Origin: Daphnia carinata
Lineage: Eukaryota > Arthropoda > Branchiopoda > Diplostraca > Daphniidae
DNA: 64,000 bases
NCBI RefSeq assembly: GCF_022539665.2
Contig: NC_081332.1
Span: 2,067,773 to 2,131,772 of the forward strand
Direction of reading: 5' to 3'
Shown here: piece by piece, positions 1 to 12,772 of the stretch
How the letters are laid out: the number at the start of each line of letters is the position of its first letter
How positions within the stretch are numbered: position 1 is the first letter of the stretch
Notes under the pieces: model-generated
Database searches by the model: none
Seen by the model: the letters and a program-made list of their open reading frames with translations, nothing else
Told to the model about the DNA's origin: nothing
Translations under genes and position numbers: made by a program

Positions 1-414
1 ACGTAAATCAATCGCCTGCTAGCGAGGACGAAGAGCAACATTACGTCAGCCCTAGGAATAATGTCAGAATCGTTTGATGACACAACCCACATCTTATCAC
101 GCTTTGTTTGTTGAGTGTCTGCGACTTTTGTTGATTCATTGGTGTGTGTGTGTACATCATGCCTGTAAGGTTTCCCGAGTTTACATCAATTACGCGCCTA
201 AACGCGCCGTTGTCGTAACGGACAGTGATTAAAAGCCACAGTTCCAGAGCTTGTCATTACGGCTACCTTTCGTTTAGATTAGTTAACAAAATGTAGAGTC
301 AAATGTGAATGTAATCAGATTTTAAGAAAAGAAATGTTTGCAACGTTTTAACAACCGCTACTTTGCTAAGGTTTTACGCATCCAACGTTTTATCAGTTGA
401 CATGAAACAGGGCA

Positions 415-465
415 TTGGTCGCACGACGCAGTTGAACCAACTGCGTCGTCTGCATTCCTGACCAA
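415..465. repeat. Strong imperfect hairpin, 12-bp perfect inner stem
   Basis: ACGACGCAGTTG (423-434) and CAACTGCGTCGT (438-449) are perfect reverse complements separated by only AAC. An outer 6-bp stem, TTGGTC (415-420) with GACCAA (460-465), extends the structure across an asymmetric internal loop. It is too short, with too tight a loop, for a standard animal pre-miRNA. No function is assigned. Confidence 0.8.
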
Positions 466-1184
466 CTTCCTCTTACGGTTCGTTTAAAACGAAGAACGTT
501 TCCCTCAATTTTATTTGGGGTATATGGAAAAGCAGAAGAGTATTTTTGCTTAGCCAAAGCCAAAATATGATTATTATTATCGTTGTATTATTGTTGCCAG
601 CCATTGCCGAAAAACGTACCTTTCATTTGTGTAACTGTAGTGCTTAATCGTGCAAGTGTAATATTCATGTTTTTGCCAAAAGTATCAGCGGACAACATTC
701 CCAAATATTTTGAAACGTTATCACGATTGTTTTGACTCTTTGCCCTCAACTTCATACACGACATTTTTTTTTCTCCCCCCATTAATACACACATTTATGA
801 AAATATTTTAATGGTAAAAAAAAAATAATAATTCGCTTTCTCCCTTCTATCTTCTCGTATACACCAGCAATTAGGGTAATCTATTTCCATTCCATTACAT
901 GATGGGATATATGCCGACTATAGTCCATTGCTGACAAGCGGCGTTTTTACGCTTAGCCATAAGACGAAGAGGGGAGATTGGGGGGGGGGGGGGGGGAGAC
1001 GGTGTGTAGTTTATTAAAAGGACCGCGGGTCCGAGCATATTAAACATCCAACATTACATGCGACTAAGAAAAAAAAAAGCTTTTGCTCGTAAAAACGAAT
1101 AGTCTAGCAAAACAAACAGTGAGAGACGAGACGCATGAAAATATATACCGTAACCCCTTTTTCGGGGTAGTAAGAAAGAACAAA

Positions 1185-1207
1185 ATATATATATATATAT
1201 ATATATT
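1185..1207. repeat. AT dinucleotide microsatellite
   Basis: About eleven AT units in a row, in AT-rich intergenic DNA. No associated gene. Confidence 0.9.
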
Positions 1208-4200
1208 TACGTAAAAGAGGGGAAATTTACTTCTTTTTTCTGCTCATGAGGGAAAAGTTTAAAAAGAAGTCGGCATGGTAGAGTTTTAAAAATAGATTAA
1301 TGATAATAAGAAAATTCAGTGGGGGGGAAATTGGCTTTAGATAATGACCCTAACCAGCCCATTAGCTGTAGCTACGGGTGTTCTCTCTCTTATTTTTTTT
1401 TCATCCCACCTTCTCCTCTTCTTCTTTTTGAATATTATCTTTTTGATTTAAATGAAATTTCTTGTACAAGAAAAAAAATTGCTAAAATGTAATTACAACG
1501 TCGTCTGCTTTGAAAGTTAACTCTAGAAGAGAAAACAGTTCGTGCTTTAGAACGAAAATAGACCCTCATTTATAGTATTTAAAGCAGTTGTTTTTGTGGT
1601 CATGTTTGGAAACATTGTTGATTTAAATCTCGTGTTTCTAAAAAAAAATACATTAGCCCAATGACCCAGTATCGGCTTAGACATAGCAAAAAAGGGTAGC
1701 GGGTGCGACCCACCCAGTGAGCACAGCAGAACCCGTAAATCCTCTTCGTTAAAAATCGGAAAAGCTTAAAAAAAAAAAAAAAAGATTTTGGATTTTAATG
1801 AGTTGACCCCCAATTGCTGTTTGCTTTTTCTTCATCATCTACGGAACTATGGAAAAGAAGCAATTAACTAACGAATCGGATCGATTTACGATGGAGCCAA
1901 TCGGCGCCTTTTTTTTACGTTCGTTCATGTATCCAACATTCTTTTTCAAAACAAATCCAGTGGTAAACCGTAACGTGTGTCATCACAAAAAAGAAAAAAG
2001 CTTTTGAAACGTCCGAGTGTTTGCAGGTCCTGAAATCATGCAACCAGGTGCATTTTGAATCTCTGCCTGGCAACACGTCACTTTGTTTTTTGAGAAGGCA
2101 GACAGGCAGCGCCACCGCCACTCGCCACCATAACAAACCCCCGAACCAAACACTAAACTTCGTCCATTCGTCCTTGGGAAAAAAGGCAACCGAACTCGTT
2201 TTCCACGTTTCCCCTACAGGTTATAAAAACAAACTCGATTTTACAAAGGGGCCTCAACCCGTTCGATTGTGTCTTTTATGATTTCCTTCGAGGGATTCGT
2301 AAAAAAAAAAAATAACAAATCTTGATGTGGCCATCGAAGATGAGAATAGAGAGAAGCCCTCGTCCGTGATTCTCTCTCGTTTTTGTGATAACCAAATGGG
2401 AACTTTTTTTTTCTATAGGAAGCGTTCACAATACAACCTTCGAAAATATCCTCCCCCCTTCTCGCTCTCTCATTGTTATATATTTATTTTTTTCGTTCGG
2501 AAAATGTTAACCTTGATCTCAAATCACTGCCAGTAGAAAAAAATGGGGTTGTTCAGAATTCAACACCAGCGTGAACGCGTTGCTGCTGCTGTTTGTGTGT
2601 ATATGCCAGTATAGCACCACACACACTACTAGTATTGAGTGTGGTAAAAACTTCGGCTGGCCCATGTGTTATCCATCATCTTCTTAGCGCATTTTTCTTG
2701 AGCCTTTTTTTTTCAAGTGTTTTATTTTTTTTTTTTCTTCTTCTTCTTTCGTTTTTATCCCCCCTTCCGTTAAGAAATAAATAACAGTGCCCATGCTGTA
2801 CATTCGAGCCGTGTCTGGAAAAGATGTTGTCTGAGTGGTTTCTTGTTTATAAAAGATCTCCGTCTCTTTTTTTCTACACGCTTAACACTCAACAAACCAT
2901 ACGGGCTGCAGTTGTAATAAGTCCGGCCCCTCCATATGCATATTTAGGGCCTTTTTCTTTCTATGGACACACCGGAAAATAGAATAAAAGGACTGTCATA
3001 TCCAAGACAGTCGGAAAGACATCGGGAGAGGTTGACATCAACCTGCTGACATTTCTCATGCAGCGTGCAAAGAAGAGAGATTTCAAAAAAAAAAAAAAAA
3101 TATATGTGTTGGATAGATTTCAAGCCGTTGGCTGTCATCCGCATAAAAGAACTTCTTTGGTTAAAGTCCTCGCCTTAAAATAATGTAATGGATAGGCATG
3201 TCGGTTGAAAAAAAGGAAATTTCGATGGAATCGTCTTTCTGTTGTGACCCATAACCGAGAAGGAACAACACAGAAAAGAAGAGGGTTCCCTTTTTTTTTT
3301 TATTGCAGTATGTCTTGCGTGTCTTGGTTGGGGGAAACAAAAAATCACGTTGCCCCAGGTGATGAAACATGGCTCACGTTTTCCTTATCTTCTTTTCAAA
3401 TGCAGGCAGGGGAAGAGAGTAAACACTAGTTTTTCATTCTTTCTATCTTCTTCTCTTTCTGTTTTCGATTTCGGTTCCGAAGAAATTAATTCCAACAAAA
3501 TATGTTTCGAATATTATGTTTTGTGGTTAAGAGTGGTTCTAAGATGGTCAAGACAAAACAGGGGGGAACGAAGCATAGCAGAGTTGGATTTCGTCTCCAC
3601 CAGATGTCCAATATTTTTGTTCGTGTTGCGACGAGTTGTTGAACCGCCTTTCTCGGCGGGAAAAGTTGCGTTCACCTTTCGACCGTTCAGTGGCCTCTTC
3701 ACGCTGCTGCACAGACCCAGGAAAAGAAAAAAACAAGAATTTTGTTCATCCATTCTCTTGTTTTGTTTTTCTTCTTAAAAAAAAAAAAAGAAAAAATCCT
3801 TTAAACCAGTTGCTGTCGCTCGTTCTCCTTGAGCACTAAGCAGAAAACGGGTGTTGATCCCGGCCAACTATTGCACGCCTCCCTTCTTTTATTCTGCCCT
3901 CGAGGCTTGTTCTCATCAGCTGCGGTTCGTTACCTCTCAGTGTGTTTCGTTCATTTTCAGCATTTTTTTTTTATCTTTTCAAATAGCTGATGAAAAGAAA
4001 TGTTTTGTTGCCGATAAGTGTGGTAACGTCTTGACCTTGACCAATACACTATTCACGTTCACGACTTTTCTACATGGAAGAATTTAAAAAATATAAACAT
4101 CTGCTTGTTGCAGCAATGCTGATTTGATTTCAAGTCATTTGCGTTTGATACCAATTGGTCGGTGTTCTTCGCATAAGCAGGGACGATTGTTGACCAAGAG

Positions 4201-4749
4201 CTGTTGCGTTTGACCAAAACGAGTTATGCATGAACAAGTCGACGAACCCTTTCTTGTTACAAAACACGAATGATTGAAACCTGTCCAACTGACGTTTTCC
4301 TAGGTTTATTACTCAGTTGTAAAGACTAAATCACTGAAATTGGAGAGCAAAGGCTTAAACGTGAAGAGTTTTAGTGGGGTGAGGAGGAGTCGGTTCCAAG
4401 AAACCCCAAATTAAACGGATTATTTTCTTTACGGACCTCTTTTTTTTTTCAATGCTGGGAAATGGTAAACAAGTGAGCCAGTTCATTCCGTACCCCCAAA
4501 AAAACCATTAACATTTGATCTTATGTGTTTAGCTGATAAACAAATAGTACAAGACATAATCTATTTTCGAAAGATTGATGAATGGATTTGTGTGGGAAGG
4601 AATGTCCAGAAACATAAGTGATTCTCTACCACCCAACTCTTTTGAAAAAAAAAAAAAAACAACATACCTGACATTTCTGCAAAAACTGACCGCCAAAAAA
4701 ATGTTGCCATCCTTTAAAGAAACACTGAACGTTGTGGGTTATGTGTAGG

Positions 4750-4826
4750 TAGCGAAATCCTCCAGCACACAAACTATTTTTTGGGGAATAGCGAAATCCT
4801 CCAACACACAAACTATTTTTTTGGGA
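4750..4826. repeat. Two-copy direct tandem repeat, 39-bp period
   Basis: The unit starts TAGCGAAATCCTCCA and runs through CACACAAACTATTTTTT. Copy 1 begins at 4750 and copy 2 at 4789. They differ mainly by one G/A substitution and by T-tract length, so the duplication is young. Confidence 0.85.
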
Positions 4827-6984
4827 CTCCCATCTGCGTCTTCTGCTATAAACCCTTTTTTCCCACGTTGCAAAACGTTTTCATGGGAACGAAAACATTT
4901 TTTTGTTGTCATTTTTTTTTTACTTCTCCTTTGCAAAAATACAACCCTCCCAAAAAAAATCTCGACCTTATAATGGGACATTCTTTGCCTGTCACAAATC
5001 TGTTTTTGACGTTACATTTTTTTTTGTGGTTGGGGGTGAGGATGACCCTTTCACCTAGAACATGGCGCCCCTTCCGACATACTAACAATCCAAATAATTT
5101 CTTATTTTTCGGCAAAATCTCCAAAGATTTAATTGAACGTATTTGATGTACATAATTGAAACTTGTTTGAAAATGAAAGAATGTCGTTGGGAACGATCGT
5201 GTCATTTTCTTTTAAATCTGATTTGGCAACGTCTCTGATAAAGTTTCTTAAACTGTCAGTGGAATTTGACATTCGCTTTGACATTTTTTCGAATAATAAT
5301 TCCAGTTCAACTTCTACCATACGAGTCTAGAAAAAATGTTTCTTTCCAAAATAAAAACCCTGAAAATAACTCGATAGGGTTTATTATTATTCAGTCAAGG
5401 GACAACTATTTTCTCCCCCTCCCTTTTTTTGGCTTTCTCCTGGACGACAGCTAACCGAGCGAGCAGTAAATCCTGCCGTTCACAGTTGGTGTTTTTTTTT
5501 TCTGGGGCGAATGTGTCGAGGATTGTTTCTTGTGTTCTCAAAGTACGATCTCGATCAATGATAAGCAACCCCCCCTCCAAAAAAGAAGTGGGGATCCCAG
5601 GGAGTCCCACTGGTGATATTCAATGTTTTGGTGTCCAGGAACCCTTCATCTTTTTTTTTTTTTTCTCTTTGACAGCCATTTCGACCTGATGATGGTTTTG
5701 ACCTGGACACCAAAGGGAAATGAGCAGACATTGAGCCAATTAAGAGCGCCATGTCCACACACATGAAGCAAAGCGAACCATCACCAAACATTTCTTTTTT
5801 TAAAGTAAAAAAGATGATTTCCGTTTGATAAGCGTCACGTTCATCGATGCATCAGCCGACATTTTTCCGACACAACCAGTAGGCGTGACCTTTTTTTTTC
5901 TGCACAACGCTATCCGCCGCCAGAGTTCTCCAGTAGGCCAAAGTCGGCGAACTCGATATCTGCCAATTTCGTTTTTTTTTTCTTTCAAACGAGTCAAGAT
6001 CGGAATGCAAAACTACAACAACCGAGAGAAAAAAGAAATGGCCGTTAAACATTTTTTGTTCAAGTTTCTTGTTGAAGAAAACCATTCTTTCAAGAAAAGA
6101 ATCACTCTCCAAGAGGGAGAAAGGTTTCGATGGAATAATGTGTTGAGAAAACCCGTTCGACCGTCCGTTTTCCCTTCTTCTTCCAGTTTGAAAAGAATCA
6201 AAAGCCATCAAAAGAAAAGAAAAGAACATGTTCGCTTCGAAACACCCTCTGTGTATGCATTCGAAACGACTTTTTTCGGGGTGGTTTTGTATATGTTGGG
6301 GTGAAGAGAGAGAAAAAAAAAAAAAGAAACCCACGTGCGTTCTTACTTCCCAACCAAACGTCATCTGAAATTCAAGATGGCCGCGTGTGGCAAACGAATC
6401 AACTGTAGGTTTTTTCTTTTTCCAAACCCTCCCTCCCTACAGTCTATAGAACATTTGCACTCCACCCACTTGTATTCTTTCGTTGGGCTCTTGACTTTTG
6501 TGGTCTAAAATTACACAGAATTTTTTTTTCTTACAAGATGCAACACAACCAAAGCGGATTTTTTTCTTTCTCGGCGGCTGTTAACGTAGGAAATAAACCT
6601 CCGAAAAAAGGGGGGGGGGGGAGGCCTTCTTTCTTCAAGAAGGGCGAGAGTGATATGAGTCACTCCTTTTTGCGTCTCCTCCTCCTCACACAAGAAACGA
6701 CGGGCACGCGTCCAAAAACATATGGGGAATTTTTAGATTTCTTTTTTTTCTCTCATAAAAGAGGAGGAATACACCGCCGCTTCATTAAAAAAACTGGAAT
6801 AAATTATGAATTCATAAACTTTCGTGTTATTTTCTTCGTCTTCTCCCGTATCTAATCGGGAATGCAGCAAATGAGATGCACGTGAAGTTTTTAGGTATAA
6901 GAAAAAAGGGTACTTTTGATTACTGAGCCGCGTGTGCGTTAGGGCCAAACCGAAGGAACCTCGTAATTCTTTAGCAACAGATTT

Positions 6985-6986
<2 letters not shown>

Positions 6987-7043
<57 letters not shown>
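6987..7043. repeat. Uninterrupted poly-G tract of 57 bases
   Basis: 57 consecutive G residues on the plus strand, followed by a purine-only GAGAGGAAAAAAGAAAA stretch. It could form G-quadruplex or triplex structures. Length is probably variable and hard to assemble, so the exact count should not be trusted. Translations through it (poly-Gly or poly-Pro) are not genes. Confidence 0.9.
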
Positions 7044-7044
<1 letters not shown>

Positions 7045-9572
7045 GAGGAAAAAAGAAAAAAAAAGAAGATCTATCACCTGAGAGATGGGGGCGTTCGTCT
7101 GTCAAGACCCCCTAGCGGAATAGGGAGGAGTATGCTTACTTATGGGGATAACGTGTGTGTGTATGTGTACGGTCCCTATCTGTCGTGTTTTGAGGGCTAA
7201 GCACAAAACCACGTCCACTACACTTAATTGCACTCATCAAACATCAACGTTTTGATGTTACGTTTGCTCGTTTATTGAGCATTTTCTCTCTCCCCTCCTC
7301 CTTAAACAAAAAAACTCATGTGTCTCTTCCTACCTTTTCGCTGTAAATTGTGTGTCTAACATTATAATATATCCACGTAACAACCATATGGTTAAGAGAA
7401 AAAATCATATTTTTTTTTTTTTTGTAATAAAGATGATTATCCATCTAGGCATTCAATCTTACGAAAGAACAAAAATTTACATTTTTTAAGGCTTGAAAAA
7501 TATTCATAAAAAAAGGCCGGGAATAAATAACATTCCTAAAATATAAGATGATACCGGATTTCGAATCCAGCTTTTACCTAAAGGATTTTTTTTTTCTTAA
7601 CCGACAAGAACTTTTTATGTAGTAGGGTTGATTTTTTTAGAAGATAATAAATTCTTTTTTTCTCCAGCTCGTTTTTCGTCTAACAAAATCCCCAGTCATA
7701 AAACAGACGAAGAAATATTTTTTTTCTGGGAGAACTAGAAAACCTGGTTAGGGTATTTTTCTTTTAAAAGACTCGTTAAAAAAAATAGAACTTAGGCTCC
7801 ATCGTATCCCTGTCTAGCAAAACGCATTTTAATGTCTTACGTTACGTCAGTTTAAGAGGGGTTCAAAAAAAGAGCAGAGCGGATTAAGTCCTCTAATAGG
7901 ACCCTCTTATCGGTTTATGTTTTAAAAAAAATATTATTAAAAAAAAAAGAAAATTTCTTGCTTTTTATAGTCTCGTTCGGGAGGTCCTTTCGAGATTGAG
8001 GTCACACCTCAGATACATCTTCTCCCTCAACGATGTTGGATAAAAAAAAAAGAACGAGGATGGATCAATGCCTAAAGGCGACCGCAAACGCGTTGGAGAG
8101 TCTAACGTAAAGCTGTCCAACCGAAAAAAAAAAAAAAAAATAGAAAGAGAAAAAATTTACATATTTTTTCAAATGGGCGTCTTTGCATCTACGGCCGTAG
8201 AAGAAAAAACATTCAAAAAATAAAACATTACTCGTGCATGACAACCGTGAACTTGCCGACATAGTCGCGGGAAAAAATTGAAAAAAAAAAGAAATCTAAA
8301 ATCTTAGCTTTTTTGATGGATGTGATAGAAGTGGATAGTACGGTTGGGGATATACACACGAATGCGGGCATAATTACACGGTGCGCAAATCGGATGGAAT
8401 TCACGGCTGACGCAAGCGTTACCTTCAAATACAGTTATTATTTCCTATCCGTATCCGAAACGCTTATCGATCACCTCAGGTGTGGATAACTTTCACCTGT
8501 TTTTTTTAAATTGTTTATGATTGATCGTTGAAACGTTTAAAAACCAAGAGAAAAAATATTATTGGGTTTCACTTTGTTTTCTTTCCCAATTAAAACACGT
8601 GTTTTTTTTTTTTAGTCTTGTAAAGATAGCCGTAAAAAAAATATTATTTTTTATTTCTCTAAACTTAAGCAATAAAATGAAAAATCCCGAATTTCAGTTG
8701 AAATAAATAAATAGAAAAAAAGGCAATTTTTTATGAGTTTTTTTTTTTTTTTTCAAAACTTACTATATTGGGGGGTTATAAGAAGGCTGAGCAAAAAAGG
8801 CGAGAGCAACACCTCGGTTGATTGGAGCTATCGACTCACCTTGTGATTTATGCCCAATTTCATTTTTGGTTTTTCAAAATCTCTTCTCTCGCTGTGTGGA
8901 ACATGAAACGGAAAGAGGGCGAGCACAGGTGCGGCAAAACGAAAGGCCTGAAAATGACATCATCGTAAGCATAATAAAACTGTCTATTTGGCTAGTGCTC
9001 TCCATTTTCTTTCTTTCTTTCTTTCCTTTCTTCTTCTTCAAAAAAGCGATCGATATTTATACCTGAAGAACATAACGTCATCATCTGGATAGGGCGGAGC
9101 GAACAGGTGATGACCAAATGGAACAAACTCAACTAAAAAAAATCGGGACATTTGGCGCGCTTCACTTGAAAAAGGTAACAAGAGACTTAGCTCAAAAAGA
9201 AGAGGCCGGCCAGTACACACTTGACCATTTGGGTAGCGAAGTAAAAACAGGTCCATTTACCTTTCCCTTCTTCGAACAAACCTGCTGCTTCTGCAGCACG
9301 AAGAAGAGAAAAAAAAAAAAAGTTCTTTGCAGCTGCTTCCGTTAGACACCCGTGCTGGCCCTGCTGTTATGGAGGTCAATTTTTATATTTTTTTTTTTTC
9401 CCTATCGGACCCAATAACTGGCCCGCTTCCTTCCCCTCGTCTTGTCACCTGCCACCATATGACTCTCGGCTCTCCTATTTTTCAAGTATTTATGTCTTTG
9501 TTGTCCACACCTGCTCTTTTTTTTCTTTTCGGAGGGCCTCCACTAAGAAATCGGATATAGGCTAACCTATAG

Positions 9573-9592
9573 CACACACACACACACACACA
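9573..9592. repeat. CA dinucleotide microsatellite
   Basis: Ten CA units in a row between short non-coding frames. Confidence 0.9.
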
Positions 9593-11762
9593 AGGTATAC
9601 CGCTCGCTTCCTATTATTGTTTAGTGTGGTTGTGTTGTTTTGTACAGAGAAAGCCCGCCAAGATTTTTTTTTTCAGTACAGTCGCTATAATGTCGTGAAT
9701 CTTAACGGGATTCAGATTTATTTATGACGAACCTTTTGATTTAAATCAAACTCTTTTTTTTTTTAAGATGTAACGGTATTGCGAAATCTCAAACGAATGG
9801 TGATGAAATGGAGAGCATGGGAAATTATCTTTTTAATTTTCTAAAATGAGTTCGGCTTTTCGTTTGAGAGAAGCGGTGCACATCTTGTTGGTTCAACAAG
9901 AATTTTTTTCTTGTTTCCCATCATTTTCAAGAGAGAATAAGTTGCAGTTTAAGAATTTTTCTTTTATGGCTTATTATCCCACGGTAACATTCTTGCACTG
10001 GAAAGAATTTCATGATAAAAAAAAAAAGGCCGCGGCTCAGATTCGATTAAATGAAGTAAAAAAAAAAAAGGTATTCTTTCTTTTTTTTTTTTAAAGAAAG
10101 GTATATATGCAGAGTATTATATATAACCCCAGTTTTCTCTTATCAATGAAGAGGATCCGTCCAAGAATTTTCGATCAAAAAAAAAAAAAAAAAAAAAGAC
10201 TGGGATGGATTGATAGATTCTCCTCCCCATTCCGGTTGTATGAGTTTCAAGTCAGCAAAAAAAAAAATGGATATTATAAAGATGGAAGAGGGGAAAAAAA
10301 AACACGGTACGATTGGGAAAAAAAAAAAAAGAAAGCGAGTTCCAGTCGATTAAATCAAAGACATTCTTTCATCTGTTTGAAGAGCAGGTGTGGTTGGTTT
10401 CTTCTCTCTCTTTGGTGGTAGTTGTTCTTTTTCTACCCCTCAAAAAAAAAAAAAAAAAAAACACATCCAAGTCCATCATACGTTGGAGGCTGGGGATTGT
10501 TTCCAGCCGAAAATATTTTCCCCTCTACTTCAATGGCCATCAAAAGGTAATTCATCTCTTTTGTTGGATGTAGTAGTAGCAAAAAAAGGGGGGAACAAGA
10601 TGGCGAAGAATAGAAAGAAAAAAACGGAAGAAAAGCTTTTTTTCAAGTTAGCTGTGACTGATGACGCGTTGAAAATCCCCTAGATCAGCTCTCTCTCTCT
10701 CATTTTCACCGGAAGAATACCTATAGATCTATTTTTTTTTTTTCTATACCACCCCCACCTTCCACTTTTTTATTTGAATAAAACAGCTCCCGGCAGGACA
10801 TCCCAAAAACGTGTACATAGTTTGTGTGTGTATATATTGAAAGAAAGGGCCCTGGAGCATTGACACTTTGGCGGATTTCAATAGGGGTTTCAATCACAAT
10901 GGCGTTCTGTAAAGAATAGGAAAAAAAACGTAGTTGTTAAAAAAAAAAAAAAAATTCATTGTGACTATTTTTACGATAGTTCCGTTCATTGAACAAAACG
11001 TGTCCTCTTCCCAATCGATTGTCAAAGGAAAGACCAAACGGCCCCATTTTCGGGGTGCACCTGGTCGTTCTCAAGAAACGCTTTCCATGACCATTAAGAA
11101 CTTTGAAATTTTTTTTGGTTGATTTCTGAATTGATTGTATTCTCAGTTACGTGATAGATATATATATGTGTATATATAATTGTAAAAAAAAAAAACACTA
11201 CGAAAACCGAAAGACAAAAAAAAAATACAATTTTGGCAGCACGGAAATATATGAGAGGGGGGGAGAACCACTTGATTGGAAGAGAAAAAACAAAACAAAA
11301 TTCGAGTGCGAGCGGGGGCTACGTGAAGCTCTTGGTGCCAATGGGGTGAGATCAGATCGAGCAAACAGGGACATCACAGACATTGGACACTCGACGTGCA
11401 CGAAACACGTCGGGCTCGACACTTTTGGTTTATGACACGTGGTTTTTATTTTTCCCGCCACAAAAAAATAATTAAAAAAAAAAACAATGTATTATTTGGT
11501 TAAAAGAATGCGTTCCCCTCCTCCCCCTCTTTTTTTTTTGTTTCCTTTTGTCAAAATTAACATATATACAACAATTTCTAAACAACACGATCGAAGAATA
11601 ATTTTTTTTTTCGCAAAACTTGGTGGGGATTAAAAAAAACAAACATTTTCTTTTGTCTCGCTTCATTGAGCGCGCGATGGAGAGATCACATGACCTGGAC
11701 GAAATCCAATTGAGATCAGGCCGAAATTATTCATTTTTTTTTTCTTTTTCCCTCGTGGATTC

Positions 11763-11865
11763 TTTTTTTTTTTTTTTTTTTTTTTTTTGCTTTCTCATCC
11801 AACACCACCACACGCATATATAATTCTATATATATATATTTATATATATATTTATATATAATTTG
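11763..11865. repeat. T26 run followed by AT-rich simple repeat
   Basis: An uninterrupted T26 run (11763-11788) is followed after a short CA-rich spacer by imperfect TATATAT/TTATATA repeats (11815-11865). Simple-sequence DNA, with no sign of coding. Confidence 0.85.
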
Positions 11866-12089
11866 TTATTTTTCCCTCTGGTGTACATCATGCACGTCCG
11901 AGGATGCCTAACAGTCGTTGGAGAGCGAATTCACGTTCGTCGCGCCTGAGGTGAGGACTGCGTCCGCAAGCGTTTGTTGTTAATGGACGACAAGGCACCA
12001 GAAGATGTTCGTTTGCGAGGTTGCAGGAATTCTATTTGACAATTAAAAAAGAAAAGAGAAAGAAAACATTAAAAATCATGAACTGTTTT

Positions 12090-12165
12090 CCCATTGGTCA
12101 ATTCGAAAAATGGCGCCAAAAAATCAGCCAATAGGGAACGACTCGCAATACAACTCCGCCCACAA
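12090..12165. promoter_or_regulatory. Promoter-like cassette: E2F palindrome, two CCAAT boxes, GC box
   Basis: Within 76 bp lie an inverted CCAAT box (ATTGG, 12093-12097), the palindromic E2F-type TGGCGCCA (12111-12118) followed by AAAAA, a direct CCAAT box (12128-12132) and CCGCCC (12156-12161). Such combinations are typical of cell-cycle gene promoters. It lies just beyond the 3' end of the proximal CDK-inhibitor gene and has no gene I can attach to it. It could drive an unannotated or antisense transcript, or act as an enhancer. Confidence 0.4.
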
Positions 12166-12415
12166 GCTACATGCCCAGACACGTTTGGAAAGTTAGCCCA
12201 ACGCGTCACGACTACACCTTTTAAATCAAAAAAAAAAAAAAAAAAAAAAAGGGAAGGAGAGATACCGGGATTCTTTAAAAATAAAGAGAGATTTCTCAAG
12301 GCAGACGTGAATCATAATTCACCCCGTTCTTATTGACGATGGGGTAGGGGAGATGCGTGATCGTCGAAAGAAGATTAGGATAACATGTGTTTGGGGTAGA
12401 TGTAGCAGGGAAAAT

Positions 12416-12462
12416 TTAAAAATAAGAGGAAGGGGAAGATAAAAAAGAAAACCTCGTGTCTG
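12416..12462 (-). CDS. Candidate last exon of the proximal CDK inhibitor (uncertain)
   Basis: A strong minus-strand acceptor (pyrimidine tract ending TTTCTTTCCAGCAG) lies about 310 bp downstream of the exon-1 donor. It is a NAGNAG tandem site. Using the second AG (exon from 12459) in the required phase gives ...QSQITD-TRFSFLSSPSSYF-stop; using the first AG (12462) inserts Ala. The Thr-Asp of a PIP degron would remain but the aromatic pair is missing and the tail is not basic, unlike the paralogue. The next-best candidate, near 9783 (minus), gives ITDFA with a Lys-rich tail but needs a 3-kb intron. I favour 12416-12462 on acceptor quality only. Confidence 0.35.
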
Positions 12463-12772
12463 CTGGAAAGAAAATGAGGGGAAGAAATGTGGGGGGGGGG
12501 AGAGTTAAGGGTTTGAGGGTGAACACCTGCACCTCTTTCTCCCCCTTCTTGGAAGGGGTCGCGTCTTCCTTTCCCATAAAAAAGAAAAAGAACGGCGGGT
12601 TTTCAAGAGGGGAAAAAAATATATTAATAAAATTTGAACCCCAGACAAGAAAAAGAAAGGCAGACAGTGTGTGAGTCACAAACCCGAAAAAAAAAATAAA
12701 AAGATAATTCTTCTCCCCCCCCCCTTAAATTAATAAAAAAAAGGGGGGATGAAATTGTGTTGTGATTTTTAC

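Larger units (their letters stand above)
1..6986. other. Gene-free, homopolymer-rich intergenic DNA
   Basis: I see no recognisable coding exon on either strand. Open frames here are short and follow poly-A/T tracts, giving poly-Lys or poly-Phe translations, as expected by chance. The block holds a strong hairpin (415-465), a G17 run (980-996), an AT dinucleotide tract (1185-1207) and a two-copy direct repeat (4750-4826), listed separately or here. An AAGATGGCCGC (YY1/Pho-like) site lies at 6374-6384. Confidence 0.6.
7044..12089. other. Gene-free intergenic DNA
   Basis: No recognisable exon. Rich in A/T homopolymers. Contains CCCCCTAGCGG (7108-7118, CTCF-like), a palindromic CACCT-C-AGGTG near 8470, a canonical E2F-type TTTGGCGCGC near 9149, a CA repeat (9573-9592), a T26 run (11763-11788) and an AT-rich stretch (11815-11865). 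Three weak candidate last exons for the upstream CDK inhibitor (near 8290, 8875 and 9783, minus strand) were considered and not called. Confidence 0.55.

Noticed and set aside
1730-1742. 13-base match to the 5' end of miR-100 (AACCCGTAAATCC)
   Set aside because: miR-100 is conserved over its full length in arthropods, and the match stops at base 13. The flanks form only a weak, A-rich foldback and no let-7 or miR-125 was seen nearby.
5852-6364. 170-codon minus-strand open frame, with an overlapping 159-codon plus-strand frame
   Set aside because: Both strands are open over the same DNA, with Phe/Lys runs from homopolymers; neither resembles a known protein.
7548-7575. tRNA T-arm-like GGATTTCGAATCC
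   Set aside because: It is a simple palindrome with a 3-nt centre; no A-box, acceptor stem or anticodon arm is present upstream.
8228-8300. Possible last exon of the proximal CDK inhibitor reading ITDFFFF
   Set aside because: The Phe run comes from a poly-T tract, the acceptor lacks a pyrimidine tract, and the intron would be over 4 kb.
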